DNA of 64,000 nucleotides, from positions 61,278,234 through 61,342,233 of the forward strand of contig OY743174.1 in assembly GCA_963555705.1 (NCBI GenBank), read 5' to 3'. The stretch is from Ligustrum vulgare. Lineage: Eukaryota; Streptophyta; Magnoliopsida; Lamiales; Oleaceae. Positions within the stretch are counted from its first letter, which is position 1. Each line of letters begins with the position of its first letter. Made by a program: the position numbers and the translations under genes. The notes beneath the pieces were generated by a model, which saw nothing but the letters and a program-made list of their open reading frames with translations, searched no databases and had not been told where the DNA came from. Positions 22,801 to 33,945 of this stretch are shown here, piece after piece.

Positions 22801-22867
22801 GAAACATAAAAATGTTAATTGTGGCTAAAAAAATTATGTTACTTGTGTGTCTATAAAATGAATTAAT

Positions 22868-22960
22868 TGGTATATCAGCTACAGGATTCGATCATTATTT
22901 AATATTAATATACGGTCTTGTGCTCTAACCAATGAGAGAAATTAGTATGAAAATATTTAA
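22868..22960 (-). mobile_element. tRNA-derived SINE head relic
   Basis: On the minus strand TCTCATTGGTTAGAGCAC matches a tRNA A-box region and GATCGAATCC, some 40 bp later, a B box. It resembles the 5' half of a plant SINE. It lies about 150-240 bp upstream of the CER1-like start codon. Flanking duplications were not found. Confidence 0.45.
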
Positions 22961-23721
22961 GTATTATTATGGTGTCAGCAGTAATTTGGACGACTCTTAT
23001 GGTTAAGAGTGCCTTTCATTTGTTAATTAATTGAGTAATTAAGCAACTTCAAGATAATATATAGTCTGTATGTCAAAAGTTTTGTCTTTAAAAATATGTT
23101 TTTTATGTTTTCAAAATTAAATATGTGGGTGAAAAATGAAGAGATAAAATGTGTAGTTCAAAAGTTATTAGGAGAACTAGTGAATCATCCCGTGCGATGC
23201 ACGGGAAGAAACTTCTAAATAAAAATAATCCTATTCGAAATTAAATGAACTCTTAAACAAAATAAATAACATTCACAAATAAGAGATAACTTCATCATTT
23301 ATTAGTTTCATATATAAACATCAACCTTTTAAGGAGAAGTTATACATGCGAAAATGATTGTGCCTGATTCTTATTGATAGTCATGACATATGACACCATC
23401 AGTGAAAATTGTTTTTTTTTTTTTGAAATCTAATAAGTATCCTAAAATTCGAATGACTCAACGATATCCTTGGAATAAAGAACTTGAATCCTGCATTACC
23501 GTCAGATAGAATTTGACCTTATAGAATATGATCTTCAAGTTTTGTAACGATTATTCACTATATCCTCGAACCAAAAATTCGCCTTGCAAAATGGACACTT
23601 AAATGTAGGATCTCCAGTATTCATATACTCTGAACATTCAAACAATAGATGAAAAAGTTAATAATAGAGACCATGCATATAAAAGATAAAATTCAATATT
23701 TTGACCATTGACAATGAAAAA

Positions 23722-23722
23722 C

Positions 23723-23805
<83 letters not shown>
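23722..23805. repeat. (AAT)n microsatellite
   Basis: About 28 ATA/AAT units inside the Helitron. Read on the minus strand it gives an artefactual poly-Leu frame. Confidence 0.95.
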
Positions 23806-23807
<2 letters not shown>

Positions 23808-24572
23808 TGCGAGGTTGACAAAGATATTGCATCAAATTTATGATATTTTAGGTTTTCAATATTTATACAACGTAATTATTTTCTGATTGAAATTATAATT
23901 TAATATTGATCATCTCAATTTTTAGTTAAGTAAATTGGGAGACAATTTATATATTATTGTGAAAAAATATCATAAAATTTGAATTAAAATATAGCAAAGA
24001 ATATTTTGGTATGGTTAATTACTTTTTGAAATTTTAAAATTAACAGTTAGGACAAAAACCATTAATAACTATATCATTTCAAACAATATAGATAAATTTG
24101 TTAACCGTTAATGTTAAAAAATGTGATATGAGATTTTTTGGAATAAAAAATTAATTAAGAATTAAATGTAATTGTCATTGAAATAATTTTGATAAATAAT
24201 GCAACTTAGGAAAGAACTTTAATATGTATATTTAATAAATAACTTAAAAATAGGATTTAATTATAAAAATTTCAATACAACGTGATTTATAAAAATACGA
24301 ATATGTATAAATTTTAGATATAATTTTAATTGAGAATTTGACATTGAGTCTGTATGACTGAACCAAATATTTATCCATAAAATTAAGACCAATAAAATAT
24401 CACAATTATTATAAGAAATTAATTATGTATTAAATGTAATTATCTATAAAAATATTTAATAATACGCTGTAAAAAAGAGCTCCAATTTTTAGATGTACTA
24501 AATAACTAAAAATAAGATTATTTAAAAAAAAAAAAAAAAAACTATATGTATGATGTGATTTATAATTTAGTA

Positions 24573-24732
24573 CTCTCTCCATCCCATAAAGATAGTCATC
24601 TACTCATTTTCATACAGATTAAGGACAAAATGGAATATAAAATATTAATTTCACTCTTAAAAAATAAAGTAGACTATCTTTTTGAGACGGACAAAAAAGA
24701 AATTGTGGACTATCTTTGTAGGACAGAGAGAG
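24573..24732. mobile_element. Stowaway-type MITE
   Basis: Ends CTCTCTCCATCC and GGACAGAGAGAG, inverted, with internal GATAGTC/GACTATC arms and flanking TA at 24571-24572 and 24733-24734. 160 bp, nested in the Helitron. Confidence 0.75.
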
Positions 24733-26069
24733 TATTATCTAGTAATAAAATTTCAACATAATTTTTAACTGAAAATTTTACTTTGAATTTGTATAAATTA
24801 ATACAAATATTTATTTGTAAGATTGAAAACGTTAGAAGAACACATTTTTTTTTATGAAAAGAGTGGTTTTGACACAAAAAGTCAAATATAAATAAGTAAA
24901 ATAAAACAAATTTTCGTTCTTATATCATAAAAAATAAAAAACAATTTCTCGGTAAAAGCAAATTTTAAAAAAATAATAATTCTAGTTTCTTATTTTTATT
25001 ATTTTTTATACAATGTGATATACAATTTCATCAAATATATATACTGACTCATAAATAATATGTTTTTTCTTCACTCAACGGCCGAAACCATTAACATATC
25101 TATCAAACCCAAAACTATTCTAAATAGCCCAACATTAGTTAACACATTGCAACCCCAATAGAGAAATATAGAACATAATATAAATAAACTATTAACAAAT
25201 CCTCTTGTTAGTCTAAAATAATTTTGTATTCTATATTGTTTTCGAAGCTTTCTCTACAATATTATTGTTTTAATATTTTTTCTTTTTTGTTAGAAACTCA
25301 AATCTATGTTCAACGACTCAAAATATCACAGGTCTTGAAGAAAAGAGTAGTGCCAATCATTTTTACTTTTTCAAAAAATAATTTACTATTTTTTATTTTC
25401 AACTGGTTTGTAATATTAATAACTAATAAGCATTACCACCGTACGAAAAATTTTGAATCATAAAACGTGATAAATAGAAGGTGGAGTGGAGCGGTCATGT
25501 TAAACAGTACACATTTTTTCAAAGAAATAACCATTTAATTGAATCTTTTATTATTGTGTATATCTTCATAATAATTATATATAACATAAATGAAAGAGGT
25601 TGTATATAGGGAAATGGAAAAAAAAAAAAAAAAGATATAGAAAACAAAAATGAATCAACAGATTTTGAAAAATGGAAAAAAAAATGAAACAAATTCTGAA
25701 AAAGCGAAAAAAAAAAAAGAAGAAGAAAATAACTGGCTTTCCAGTGTAATTAGGCGGCGGGAAATAGAAGCGATGTAAACACAACAAATATTGAAGACTG
25801 TAAGTAGACGTCAGCGATTTTGAAAATAATAAATAAATATTGAAGACCCAACTATTTTTTGAAGTGGGTCTTGAAGTTAATTATTGGATAGGGGATATAA
25901 GTAGTGTGAACATGATAAATATTGAAGTCACCAAAAATTGAAAAAATAAATAAATAAATAAAATCTGCACATAGTACAAGAGTTTTGGAGGGAAACAGTG
26001 AAGTTGACTGAGGTTGACTCAGCTACTTTTATATATTATATAGATTATATAGATATAGATTGTATTATG

Positions 26070-26520
26070 GGTAATTATATTAATACTACATTTTTGTTAA
26101 GTGCACCACAATTTAATTGTATTAATAATTCTTAGTTTTTATTAATTTTTGCACTTATACATCTTAACTTTTTATTCTTATTTTTATCCTCAATTTCTAT
26201 TAATTAGCACAGTTTATCGCGTTAATTATGACTAAGGAATTTTTTAAGAGTGAAGAAATTTTTTTATTTACCTCTTATATTTAAATAAACAAGATAAACA
26301 ATAATTGCAAGAATTCATAAAATATTTTTTCAATGTAATAAAATATCTAAAATAAATTTTTCAATAGAGATAAAATATATTAATTAATTATTAATAATAA
26401 AAATAAGAATACGACAAAAAAATAATAAAAGAATAATTGTCAAAATAAGCAAAATAATAGAGACATTTATTACAATTAAAATGTGATGTCATTAATAATA
26501 ATTGTGGTGTTTTTATTATT
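26070..26520 (+). repeat. Dispersed AT-rich repeat, copy 2
   Basis: Matches the reverse complement of 6525-6866. Ends with ACTACATTTTTGTTAAG at left and AATTGTGGTGTTTTTATTAT at right, which are partly inverted, suggesting a MITE of about 450 bp. It abuts the Helitron 5' end. Confidence 0.6.
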
Positions 26521-27207
26521 TAAAAAACAGTTTTTAAACTGTTTATCAAACATAGGCTTAAATTAAGTTATTCCTTCAATAAATTGGACTACGATGAAAT
26601 CTTTTCTGATGGGATTTGGATGCTTTTGATAGTTATTTTAAATTCCGAATTCATTTATATATAATATGTTCAACATATTCCTTTAAACACTTGAATATAG
26701 CACGTCTATTTTCAAGCTTTTAAACATTTTTTTTTTTTTTTTTATCATCAACCTCTCATAAATTAGTACATATACTCTCTGATAATGGTTTTCGTCCAAA
26801 AAATTTGTTACGGGAGCATAATAAAATAAATAAAATTTCTATATATATTTAAGTAAACAAACAAATTCGAAATATAAAAGATATGCGATGTCATTCAACT
26901 TTTGCTTGAAATGCTATATGAACTTCTAAAATCTTTCTTCTCCCACTCTCTTTATCCTTCTCCATGCATGATCACATCTTGTATGTTCCCTTAATTTCAC
27001 CATAAAATTAGGTAACTAACTAAATGACGGATGACCTCCACCAGTTTGGCAACATAACCAGCTGCATGAATAACAATTAACAACCATACTTATAGGTATA
27101 GCGCTGCATATTTAACAATTTAATTGAAACACCAACTTTTCCTCTCCTCAATTCATTTCATTTTATTTTTCCTAATTTTTCTAGAAAGAAAGTCTATCAT
27201 AATTAAA
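26521..27207. other. Intergenic stretch
   Basis: T-run at 26728-26743; no gene recognised. Confidence 0.5.
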
Positions 27208-27931
27208 GGATTAATTACAGCAACATTCACTAAAGTTTGGAGTTAATTTCATAATGGTCATTGAAGTTACGTTGTTACATGAATGATCACTGAAGCTCAT
27301 GACGGTTTCGCGAATGACCACTCACCTAATATAGTTATTATCAATGTTGACATGACACTGTTAAATGCTGACTTGGCATCAATGTGGACGTCATTTGAAC
27401 TTATTTGATGGGTTAATTGTGTGACGACCCGAAATTTTGACCATTCGAGTGCCACTAAAAGTGACTCATATCATATTATCGAGACTTAAATAGAAATGTA
27501 AAATTATTCAAAAGAATAATTAGAATCCCATAATTTTATTTGTGAATATAAATAGAACATAATTTTCTTACATAAAGTTCAACATAATTATCTCATCAAT
27601 CTTAACCACTTTTGCCACTTCCATGTTGACCGCCTCGAACCTTCAATTATCTGAAAATGGTAAATATCGTAGAGTGAGATTTATAAAATCCCAGTAAGTA
27701 TACCAAGCATAAATTTTCTTTTGAAAGCATATGGATCATTTTCATCATAACATAGGATAGGATCGAAATACTCATAAATATAGGGAGACACAAGAATTTT
27801 ACCGAACTTAAATGGCAAGAATTCTTATGTGTAGCGCTACTAAACTCCGGTCCCCTTAGCATAATCATAAACATATCATATGGAACCCATAACAATCTTG
27901 TGAGATTGATTTCATAGCAATGATCCAAACA

Positions 27932-28940
27932 TTTTCATAAAAACATAAAGATATACTTACTTGTCATAAAAACATACTTACTTTTCATAAAAATATAAGG
28001 TGTATTTACCTTTCATAAAAACATACTTACTTTTCATAAAAACATAAGATATACTTACTTGTCATAAAAACATACTTACTTTTCATAAAAATATAAGGTG
28101 TATTTACCTTTCATAAAAACATACTTACTTTTCATAAAAACATAAGATATACTTACTTGTCATAAAAACATACTTACTTTTCATAAAAACATAAGGTGTA
28201 TTTACCTTTCATAAAAACATACTTACTTTTCATAAAAACATAAGATATACTTACTTGTCATAAAAACATACTTACTTTTCATAAAAACATAAGATATACT
28301 TACTTGTCATAAAAACATACTTACTTTTCATAAAAACATAAGGTGTATTTACCTTTCATAAAAACATACTTACTTTTCATAAAAACATAAGATATACTTA
28401 CTTGTCATAAAAACATACTTACTTTTCATAAAAACATAAGGTGTATTTACCTTTCATAAAAACATACTTACTTTTCATAAAAACATAAGATATACTTACT
28501 TGTCATAAAAACATACTTACTTTTCATAAAAACATAAGGTGTATTTACCTTTCATAAAAACATACTTACTTTTCATAAAAACATAAGATATACTTACTTG
28601 TCATAAAAACATACTTACTTTTCATAAAAATATAAGGTGTATTTACCTTTCATAAAAACATACTTACTTTTCATAAAAACATAAGATATACTTACTTGTC
28701 ATAAAAACATACTTACTTTTCATAAAAACATAAGGTGTATTTACCTTTCATAAAAACATACTTACTTTTCATAAAAACATAAGATATACTTACTTGTCAT
28801 AAAAACATACTTACTTTTCATAAAAACATAAGGTGTATTTACCTTTCATAAAAACATACTTACTTTTCATAAAAACATAAGATATACTTACTTGTCATAA
28901 AAACATACTTACTTTTCATAAAAACATAAGATATACTTAC
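27932..28940. repeat. 49-bp satellite of two alternating variants (98-bp higher-order unit)
   Basis: About 20 monomers of 49 bp built on CATAAAAACATACTTACTTT. Variant A contains AAGATATACTTACTTGTC and variant B AAGGTGTATTTACCTTTC. They alternate A-B with a 98-bp spacing (B at 27999, 28097, 28195), with extra A units (one 147-bp step from 28195 to 28342). Homogeneity is high throughout. Confidence 0.95.
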
Positions 28941-29167
28941 CTTTTAAAAGATTAAAATGAAGTGTAGTAGTAAATGGACCAAAACTTTCTTGACCACCTT
29001 GAATTTCTCTTACTTGTGGATTTTGTCAAGAGATTGGAAATAAGTGTATATGTGTAGAGTTGTGTGTAAAAGAGATGGGTTTAAATAGATGTATAAAGTT
29101 GGCATATTGTAAACATAATCATTCAATTCTATTAATTTTAACACATCATTTTCTTAAAGTAAAGCAC

Positions 29168-29625
29168 CATTCATATACTTTTCCATATTTATACAAATAA
29201 TATGCTCTTCATGATTATATATAATGGAGTATATAATTCATTCATATACTTTTCCATATTTATACAATTATTATGCTCTTCATGATTACATATAATGGAG
29301 TCTTATCAATCATTCATATACTTTTCCATATTTATACAAATATTATGCTCTTCATGATTATATATAATGGAGTATATAATTCATTCATATATTTTTCCAT
29401 ATTTATACAAATATTATACTCTTCATGATTATATATAATAGAGTATATAATTCATTCATATACTTTTCCATATTTATACAAATATTATGCTCTTCATGAT
29501 TACATATAATGGAGTATATAATTCATTCATATACTTTTCCATATTTATACAAATATTATGCTCTTCATGATTACATATAATGGAGTATATCAACCATTCA
29601 TATACTTTTCCATATTATTAAATTA
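29168..29625. repeat. 71-bp tandem repeat, about six copies
   Basis: The unit contains CATTCATATACTTTTCCATA and GCTCTTCATGATTA, with period 71 bp (29168, 29239 and on). It lies in the same solo LTR as the 49-bp array. Confidence 0.9.
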
Positions 29626-30007
29626 AGATTCTCATAATTATTATATATAATGGAACCTCTCATGCTTACATATATTTTCTTAATTTCAATAATAAAAATA
29701 ATTTTTGTATAAATAAATATTGGGATAACATTGAATTAAGTACTTGGACTTAATATACTTTAAATCAAGAGAATGGAGATATTTTTAGAATTTCGAAATT
29801 TAATTTAAAATCGAACGATCTCGATTATTTCTTGACTTGACTATACGAATACGTCGCGGCGTTAACTTAATAAAAATGGGTGAAATAGTAGCGACACGAT
29901 TTTCTATTAAAATAATTATTAATCGCGTAAAAATTCTTGGTCGCTACAAATTGAAATGGGGATAAATTAATTTTAAAAAAAAACCCAAGTTTAACGTTTT
30001 ATTTTTT

Positions 30008-31339
30008 GGGTAAATAGCATAAAAGATCCCTACTGTTTGCACTTTTTGTGGAAATCATCCTCAACGTTTCAATTTTGGTATTTACACCCTAAATTTCACC
30101 TTTCTTTGCAAAAAATCTTTCCGTCAAACACTGTTAAATTCAACCGTTAAAAAAATGGGTAATTTGCACATTTCGTCCCTAACGTTTAGAAGCTCTGTGG
30201 AACACATCTTCATCCTTTCGTTTTTTGGGCAAAATATCCCTAAATCTCCTAATTACTGCTAAATAAATTGTTTTTATTATTTTTCCAAATAAATGATAAA
30301 TTTACCCTTCATCTTTAAATATGTATAAAAAAATGTAAAAATGAATTACACTCACAACATCAATTTTTTTTTAAAGTACAAATGAGTCATAATTGAATAA
30401 TTACAAAAATAAAAATAATAAATAAATAAAAATAACAATAAGATATTTACACATTTTAATTTAAGATCATATAAATGTATTAGAAATATCATTAATTTAA
30501 TAAAATCATTTACTTCATTATTTAATATAACTTTGAAATTCAAAAAAAAATTGTAACGAACCTTTATTCTTATTGAACTTAACACTGTAATAGTTTTCAC
30601 ATATAATTCAAATTTATCATAAAATCCTACTAATTTTCAATCCAATGGTCATTGATCGAAAATTGATTATTCGACCAATAACAATTTATATGTTAATCAG
30701 GATTTTATCTATTCGATCAATAATAGATACATTCAAATTATATGTGAAAATTATCGCAATGTCAAGTTCAATAAGAAGAAAAACACATTGGAAAGTCTTT
30801 TGAGCTTCAAAGTTACATTAATTAAATAATAAAGTAAATGACTTTATTAAATTAATGATCTTGTTAATACATTTATATGATCTTAAATTAAAATACGTAA
30901 ACACCTTATTGCTATATTTATTTTTTATTATTTATATTTTTGCAATTGTTCAATTATGACTCATTTGCACTTTTTGAAAAATTTGATGTTGTGAGTGCAA
31001 TTAATTTTTACATTTCTTTTTTTATTCAAAAAGGGAGGGAAAATTTGTCATTTTATATGGGAAAATAATAAAAACAATGTATTTAGCAATAATTAAGTGA
31101 TTTAAGGATGTTTTGTACAAAAAAATAAAGGATAGGAATGTATTTCACAAAACTTCTAAAGATTATGAAGAAATGTGCAAATTACACATCTGCTCTAATG
31201 ACTGAATGTAATTGTGTTTGACGGAAGGACTATTTTGGCAAAGAAATGTGATTTTAAGGGTGTAAATGCTAAAATTGAAACGTCGAGGACGATTTCTACA
31301 AGAAGTGCAAACGTTATGGACATTTTGTACTATTTACCC
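30008..31339. mobile_element. MULE-type foldback: a 1.3-kb near-complete palindrome
   Basis: Ends GGGTAAATAGCATAAAAGAT and CATTTTGTACTATTTACCC are inverted. Pairing continues inward through matching blocks (e.g. AAACACTGTTAAATTCAACC against its complement region near 31195, AATTATGACTCATTTG near 30955 against 30380) to a centre near 30670. Arms are therefore some 600 bp each. Flanking 9-mers TTATTTTTT (29999-30007) and TTGTTTTTC (31340-31348) agree at 7 of 9. No coding capacity. Confidence 0.82.
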
Positions 31340-31696
31340 TTGTTTTTCACCCCTACAATCAAATAACTCATCAATTAAGTTCAAATCACGTCCACGTGGA
31401 TGCCAAGTAGGCATTAACAGTGTCACTTCAACATTGGAGACTAACTTTGTTAGGTGAATGATCATTCAAGAAACATTTCCTAAACTTTAGTTATCGTGAC
31501 TGAAATTAACCCAATAATTAAACCGTATGTAACATTAATCAATGGTTGAAAACTTTAGCCTCATTTTGGTAAACATGTTTTTTAACATTTCAATTCTCCA
31601 AATCACTTTGTAATCACAAATATTTCATCTCTCCACTTTTCAACTACATATTTTATCTAGAAAACATAAAAAATATGTTTTTAAATACAAAAAGTG

Positions 31697-32504
31697 TGAT
31701 GTGATCCGGACCCTCGACAATCGGAGTCATAGCAGGCTTGACGGGAAAATTTAATATTCAAGCCAAAACAAGAATTCAGCAGGTTCGACGAGCTTTGAAG
31801 ATCAAATCGTGTCGAAAAGAACCAAAAATTAAATCACGACCATGGATGGAATTGGTCACGGTCGTAACTATGAAGCTCACGATCGTAACCTGCGCTCTGT
31901 TTATTTCATAAACCGGATAAAAGGGACTTACGCCCGTAACGAAAATCTTCACGGCCGTAACATATTTCAATTACACAATTACAGCCGTAATGAAGACCCT
32001 CACGGCCGTAAGACTGCTTCTGGACGTGCGCCGCTGTAGGGTTTAAAGATTTCGAAATATTTTATTTCCTTATCAGTTTTTAGCTATTTTAGGTTAGTTA
32101 GAATTCTATTTTGAGTAAATTAGCGATTAGGGTTTTATTTTGCTTATTTATACGTCTTTTTGATTCATTGTAAAAAAAGACTTTGATGATTAAATAAAAC
32201 AGAGATTGAATGTTTTTCAATTGTTTAATGTGTGGATTCACATTACAAACCCAAACTTATCAAGATTGATTATCTTGTGACGTTCATCCCGAATTTATCA
32301 AATATTCGCGAGAATATTTGTGGCGTTCAAATCAGAGACTTATCAAGGAGATTGGGCAAATTCTTGTGGTGTTTCGAAAGTCGTGGTTCTTTATTCCGCA
32401 TTGTCGAGCCATCGCATCGTGAATATCGGGTCATGATTCATCCGTCCAACCACAACCTAAGTTCGGAACTTTCCAGCGTTTCTTCTGCGCTTCGAATCTC
32501 ATCA
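31697..32504 (+). repeat. 5' LTR of non-autonomous LTR retrotransposon A
   Basis: Starts TGATGTGATCCGG and ends AATCTCATCA, 808 bp, nearly identical to 33938-34655 plus 37550-37639. Preceded by AAGTG (31692-31696), repeated after the 3' LTR (37640-37644). Carries six CGGCCG-type palindromes in three pairs (31858/31879, 31930/31951, 31981/32002), each pair exactly 21 bp apart. TATA-like and transcript start signals were not resolved. Confidence 0.93.
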
Positions 32505-33937
32505 TTTGGTATCAGAGCTGGACTCTGAATTCGGGTTTTTCTATCCAGTTTGATTTTTATGTTTATCATCGAGTCCCATAAAAATCATCCATATCTTGTT
32601 GTTGAGTCTTTCTTTTCTTGATTTTCTTGTTCTTCGTGCCAGTAAATTTTTTCTTTTTTTGATCCATATAAAAATCCAACAAAATTCAAAAGTGTTTGTT
32701 TTGCTTAATTCTTATCCGAATTAAGTTCCGTTTGTTTTCTTGTGTTTGTTGTCGAATTTTCGAATTTATAAAAAAAAAAAAAAAAATTATTATTTTTTTT
32801 TTAATTATTTTATTTATTCCGAAAATTCATCCTAAAATTCAAAAAAAAAAAAAAAAAAAAAAAAGAGTCCATTCAAGAACCACTTTCTTGAATTTCTTGA
32901 TCCTTTGTTTTCATTATTCTTTTTCTGTGTCCTTCTACATAAATTTTACAATGTCCAATTCCCATGAAAACGCTAAAGATCGTATGTGGAGATTTTTGAA
33001 TGAAGCTTTGGTTTGGTTGGATAAATTAGATGAACCGGAAGGGAAATTGAAAAAGGGGCGATCTCAAGCAAATCGTAGTGATTATAGGCGTGATCCTAAA
33101 CCTAGGGATGAAATCGGGGTTAAGAGAGGAGCTGAGATTGATCCAAAAGCAATTTTGAAAATTCAAAAAGAAATTTATGAGGAAAGATTGAGGTGTGAAC
33201 GGGAGGCAGAAAGAAAATATTTGGCTAAATTGCGAAAAAAGAAGGAGAAACGAAAGGCGGTGATTAAATGGTTAAAGGAGAGTGAAATACATGTTATGGT
33301 TGAGCATCGGGATATGAATGTTGAAAAGAAGGAGGGAGGCTTGAAACATGAATTAGAAGTAGTTGAAGAGACCCGAACTTTGTGGTAGGAGTTGAAAACG
33401 TGGAGTTGTGTGAACAAACTTCGAAATATGATGAGGAATTAGAAGTTGGGGTAGAAGTTCAAATTTTGAGCTTTGAATTGGAAGATCCACATTTTGGTAG
33501 TGATGAGATAGTACATGAACATGGTGATTCAAATGTGGAGGTCGGAGATGTGGTTGAGTTTGAAGATAAAAAAATCGAACAAGAAATTGCAAAGGAGGAA
33601 AGAGGCGAAGAGAAGAGCCTTGTGGTTCAAGAAGTGGAGTTGGTGGTGATTTGTCATGAATACAAGGATCCATACCTTGTACCTCATGAAGCTAACATGT
33701 CCCTCCCCATTTTGTTTAAATCTTTTTTGCAGGTTAATTATGACTGGAAGCTTCAACCACACTACGAATGGCAAAGGAAGTTCAAGCTCCATCTCTTCCG
33801 TGTTAGCAAATCAAAGGATTCCAATTTATTGAAATCATGGCATGGAAGCAGAAATTTTCCGTTTGATCCAGGAGGTGAAGTGGGACACCAGGAACAAAGC
33901 TATGATTCGGGACGAATCATCCTAAAGAAGGAGGGTA
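32505..33937 (+). mobile_element. Internal region of element A
   Basis: Begins two bases after the LTR with a primer-binding site, TGGTATCAGAGC (32507-32518), complementary to initiator tRNA-Met. Ends in a polypurine tract AAAGAAGGAGGGTA (33924-33937). Only 1.43 kb: no protease, RT, RNase H or integrase remains. The leader (32530-32790) is shared with element B and has a stem with arms CTTAATTC (32704-32711) and GAATTAAG (32718-32725). It must depend on a helper element for replication. Confidence 0.9.
32951..33388 (+). CDS. Element A ORF1, charged gag-like protein of unknown function
   Basis: 145 codons from ATG 32951 (MSNSHENAKDRMWRF...), chosen because the in-frame sequence further upstream is homopolymer leader. 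Rich in Lys, Arg and Glu, with a likely coiled coil around ILKIQKEIYEERLRCERE and AKLRKKKEKRKAV. No zinc knuckle or recognised gag motif. It ends with TAG just where element B's related ORF continues, so the stop probably reflects a frameshift; the reading continues in the next frame as ORF2. Confidence 0.55.
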   Translation: MSNSHENAKDRMWRFLNEALVWLDKLDEPEGKLKKGRSQANRSDYRRDPKPRDEIGVKRGAEIDPKAILKIQKEIYEERLRCEREAERKYLAKLRKKKEKRKAVIKWLKESEIHVMVEHRDMNVEKKEGGLKHELEVVEETRTLW

Positions 33938-33945
33938 TGATGTGA
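33382..33945 (+). CDS. Element A ORF2, acidic tail protein shared with element B
   Basis: About 187 codons without a proper ATG at its start. It contains VEVQILSFELEDPHFGSDE, VEVGDVVEFEDKKIEQEI, then PYLVPHEANMSLPILFKSF and WHGSRNFPFDPGG, ending inside the polypurine tract and first LTR bases. The same blocks occur in element B (53097-53569). Conserved position just before the 3' LTR suggests the post-integrase tail of a Ty3-type polyprotein. No enzymatic motif. It overlaps ORF1 by 7 bases in the -1 frame; an old indel is more likely than programmed shifting because no slippery heptamer is seen. Confidence 0.6.
   Translation: MVGVENVELCEQTSKYDEELEVGVEVQILSFELEDPHFGSDEIVHEHGDSNVEVGDVVEFEDKKIEQEIAKEERGEEKSLVVQEVELVVICHEYKDPYLVPHEANMSLPILFKSFLQVNYDWKLQPHYEWQRKFKLHLFRVSKSKDSNLLKSWHGSRNFPFDPGGEVGHQEQSYDSGRIILKKEGMM

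Larger units (their letters stand above)
23178..26059 (-). mobile_element. Helitron, minus strand, with decayed Rep N-terminal finger
   Basis: Minus-strand 5' end: A then TCTATATCTATATAATCTAT at 26059. Minus-strand 3' end: hairpin CCCGTG/CACGGG (plus 23189-23205), then 8-9 bases and CTAG at 23181-23178 followed by T. Both tips obey the A/TC...CTRR/T rule for insertion into AT. Near 23635-23560 the minus strand encodes GDPTFKCPFCKANFWFED, similar to the zinc finger at the N-terminus of plant Helitron Rep proteins (GDPT..C..C.A.FW). The rest of the Rep/helicase is missing, so it is non-autonomous. It carries a Stowaway MITE and an (AAT)n run. Size 2.88 kb. Confidence 0.8.
27420..29948. mobile_element. 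Solo LTR, 2.5 kb, with perfect 5-bp target duplication
   Basis: Tips TGTGACGACCC and GGTCGCTACA, flanked by AATTG on both sides (27415-27419 and 29949-29953). No internal domain, primer-binding site or second LTR, so it is a solo LTR left by recombination between two LTRs. Long LTRs with these tips are known from plant Ty3-type elements; the lineage is not proven. Two tandem arrays sit inside (27932-28940 and 29168-29625). Confidence 0.87.
27208..31513. mobile_element. MULE-type element (outer), split by two later insertions
   Basis: Arms 27208-27414 and 31349-31513 are inverted copies (both contain GACACTGTTAA, ACTTGGCATC and GTGGACGT in the same relative order). They are flanked by the identical 9-bp ATAATTAAA at 27199-27207 and 31514-31522. 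A 9-bp duplication and long inverted ends are hallmarks of Mutator-like elements. Without the two insertions (27420-29953 and 30008-31348) the element would be only about 0.4 kb, with no transposase, so it is non-autonomous. Confidence 0.78.

Noticed and set aside
23638..23835. Minus-strand frame with a poly-leucine run
   Set aside because: Produced entirely by the (AAT)n microsatellite.
27932..28940. CRISPR-like regular repeats
   Set aside because: Repeats are contiguous tandem monomers with no unique spacers, in a plant LTR; it is satellite-type DNA.
32507..32518. tRNA fragment (also at 51710)
   Set aside because: It is the retrotransposon primer-binding site complementary to initiator tRNA-Met, directly after the LTR.
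33375..33395. Programmed frameshift between element A ORF1 and ORF2
   Set aside because: No slippery heptamer or downstream structure is evident, and element B reads the equivalent region in one frame; an indel is simpler.
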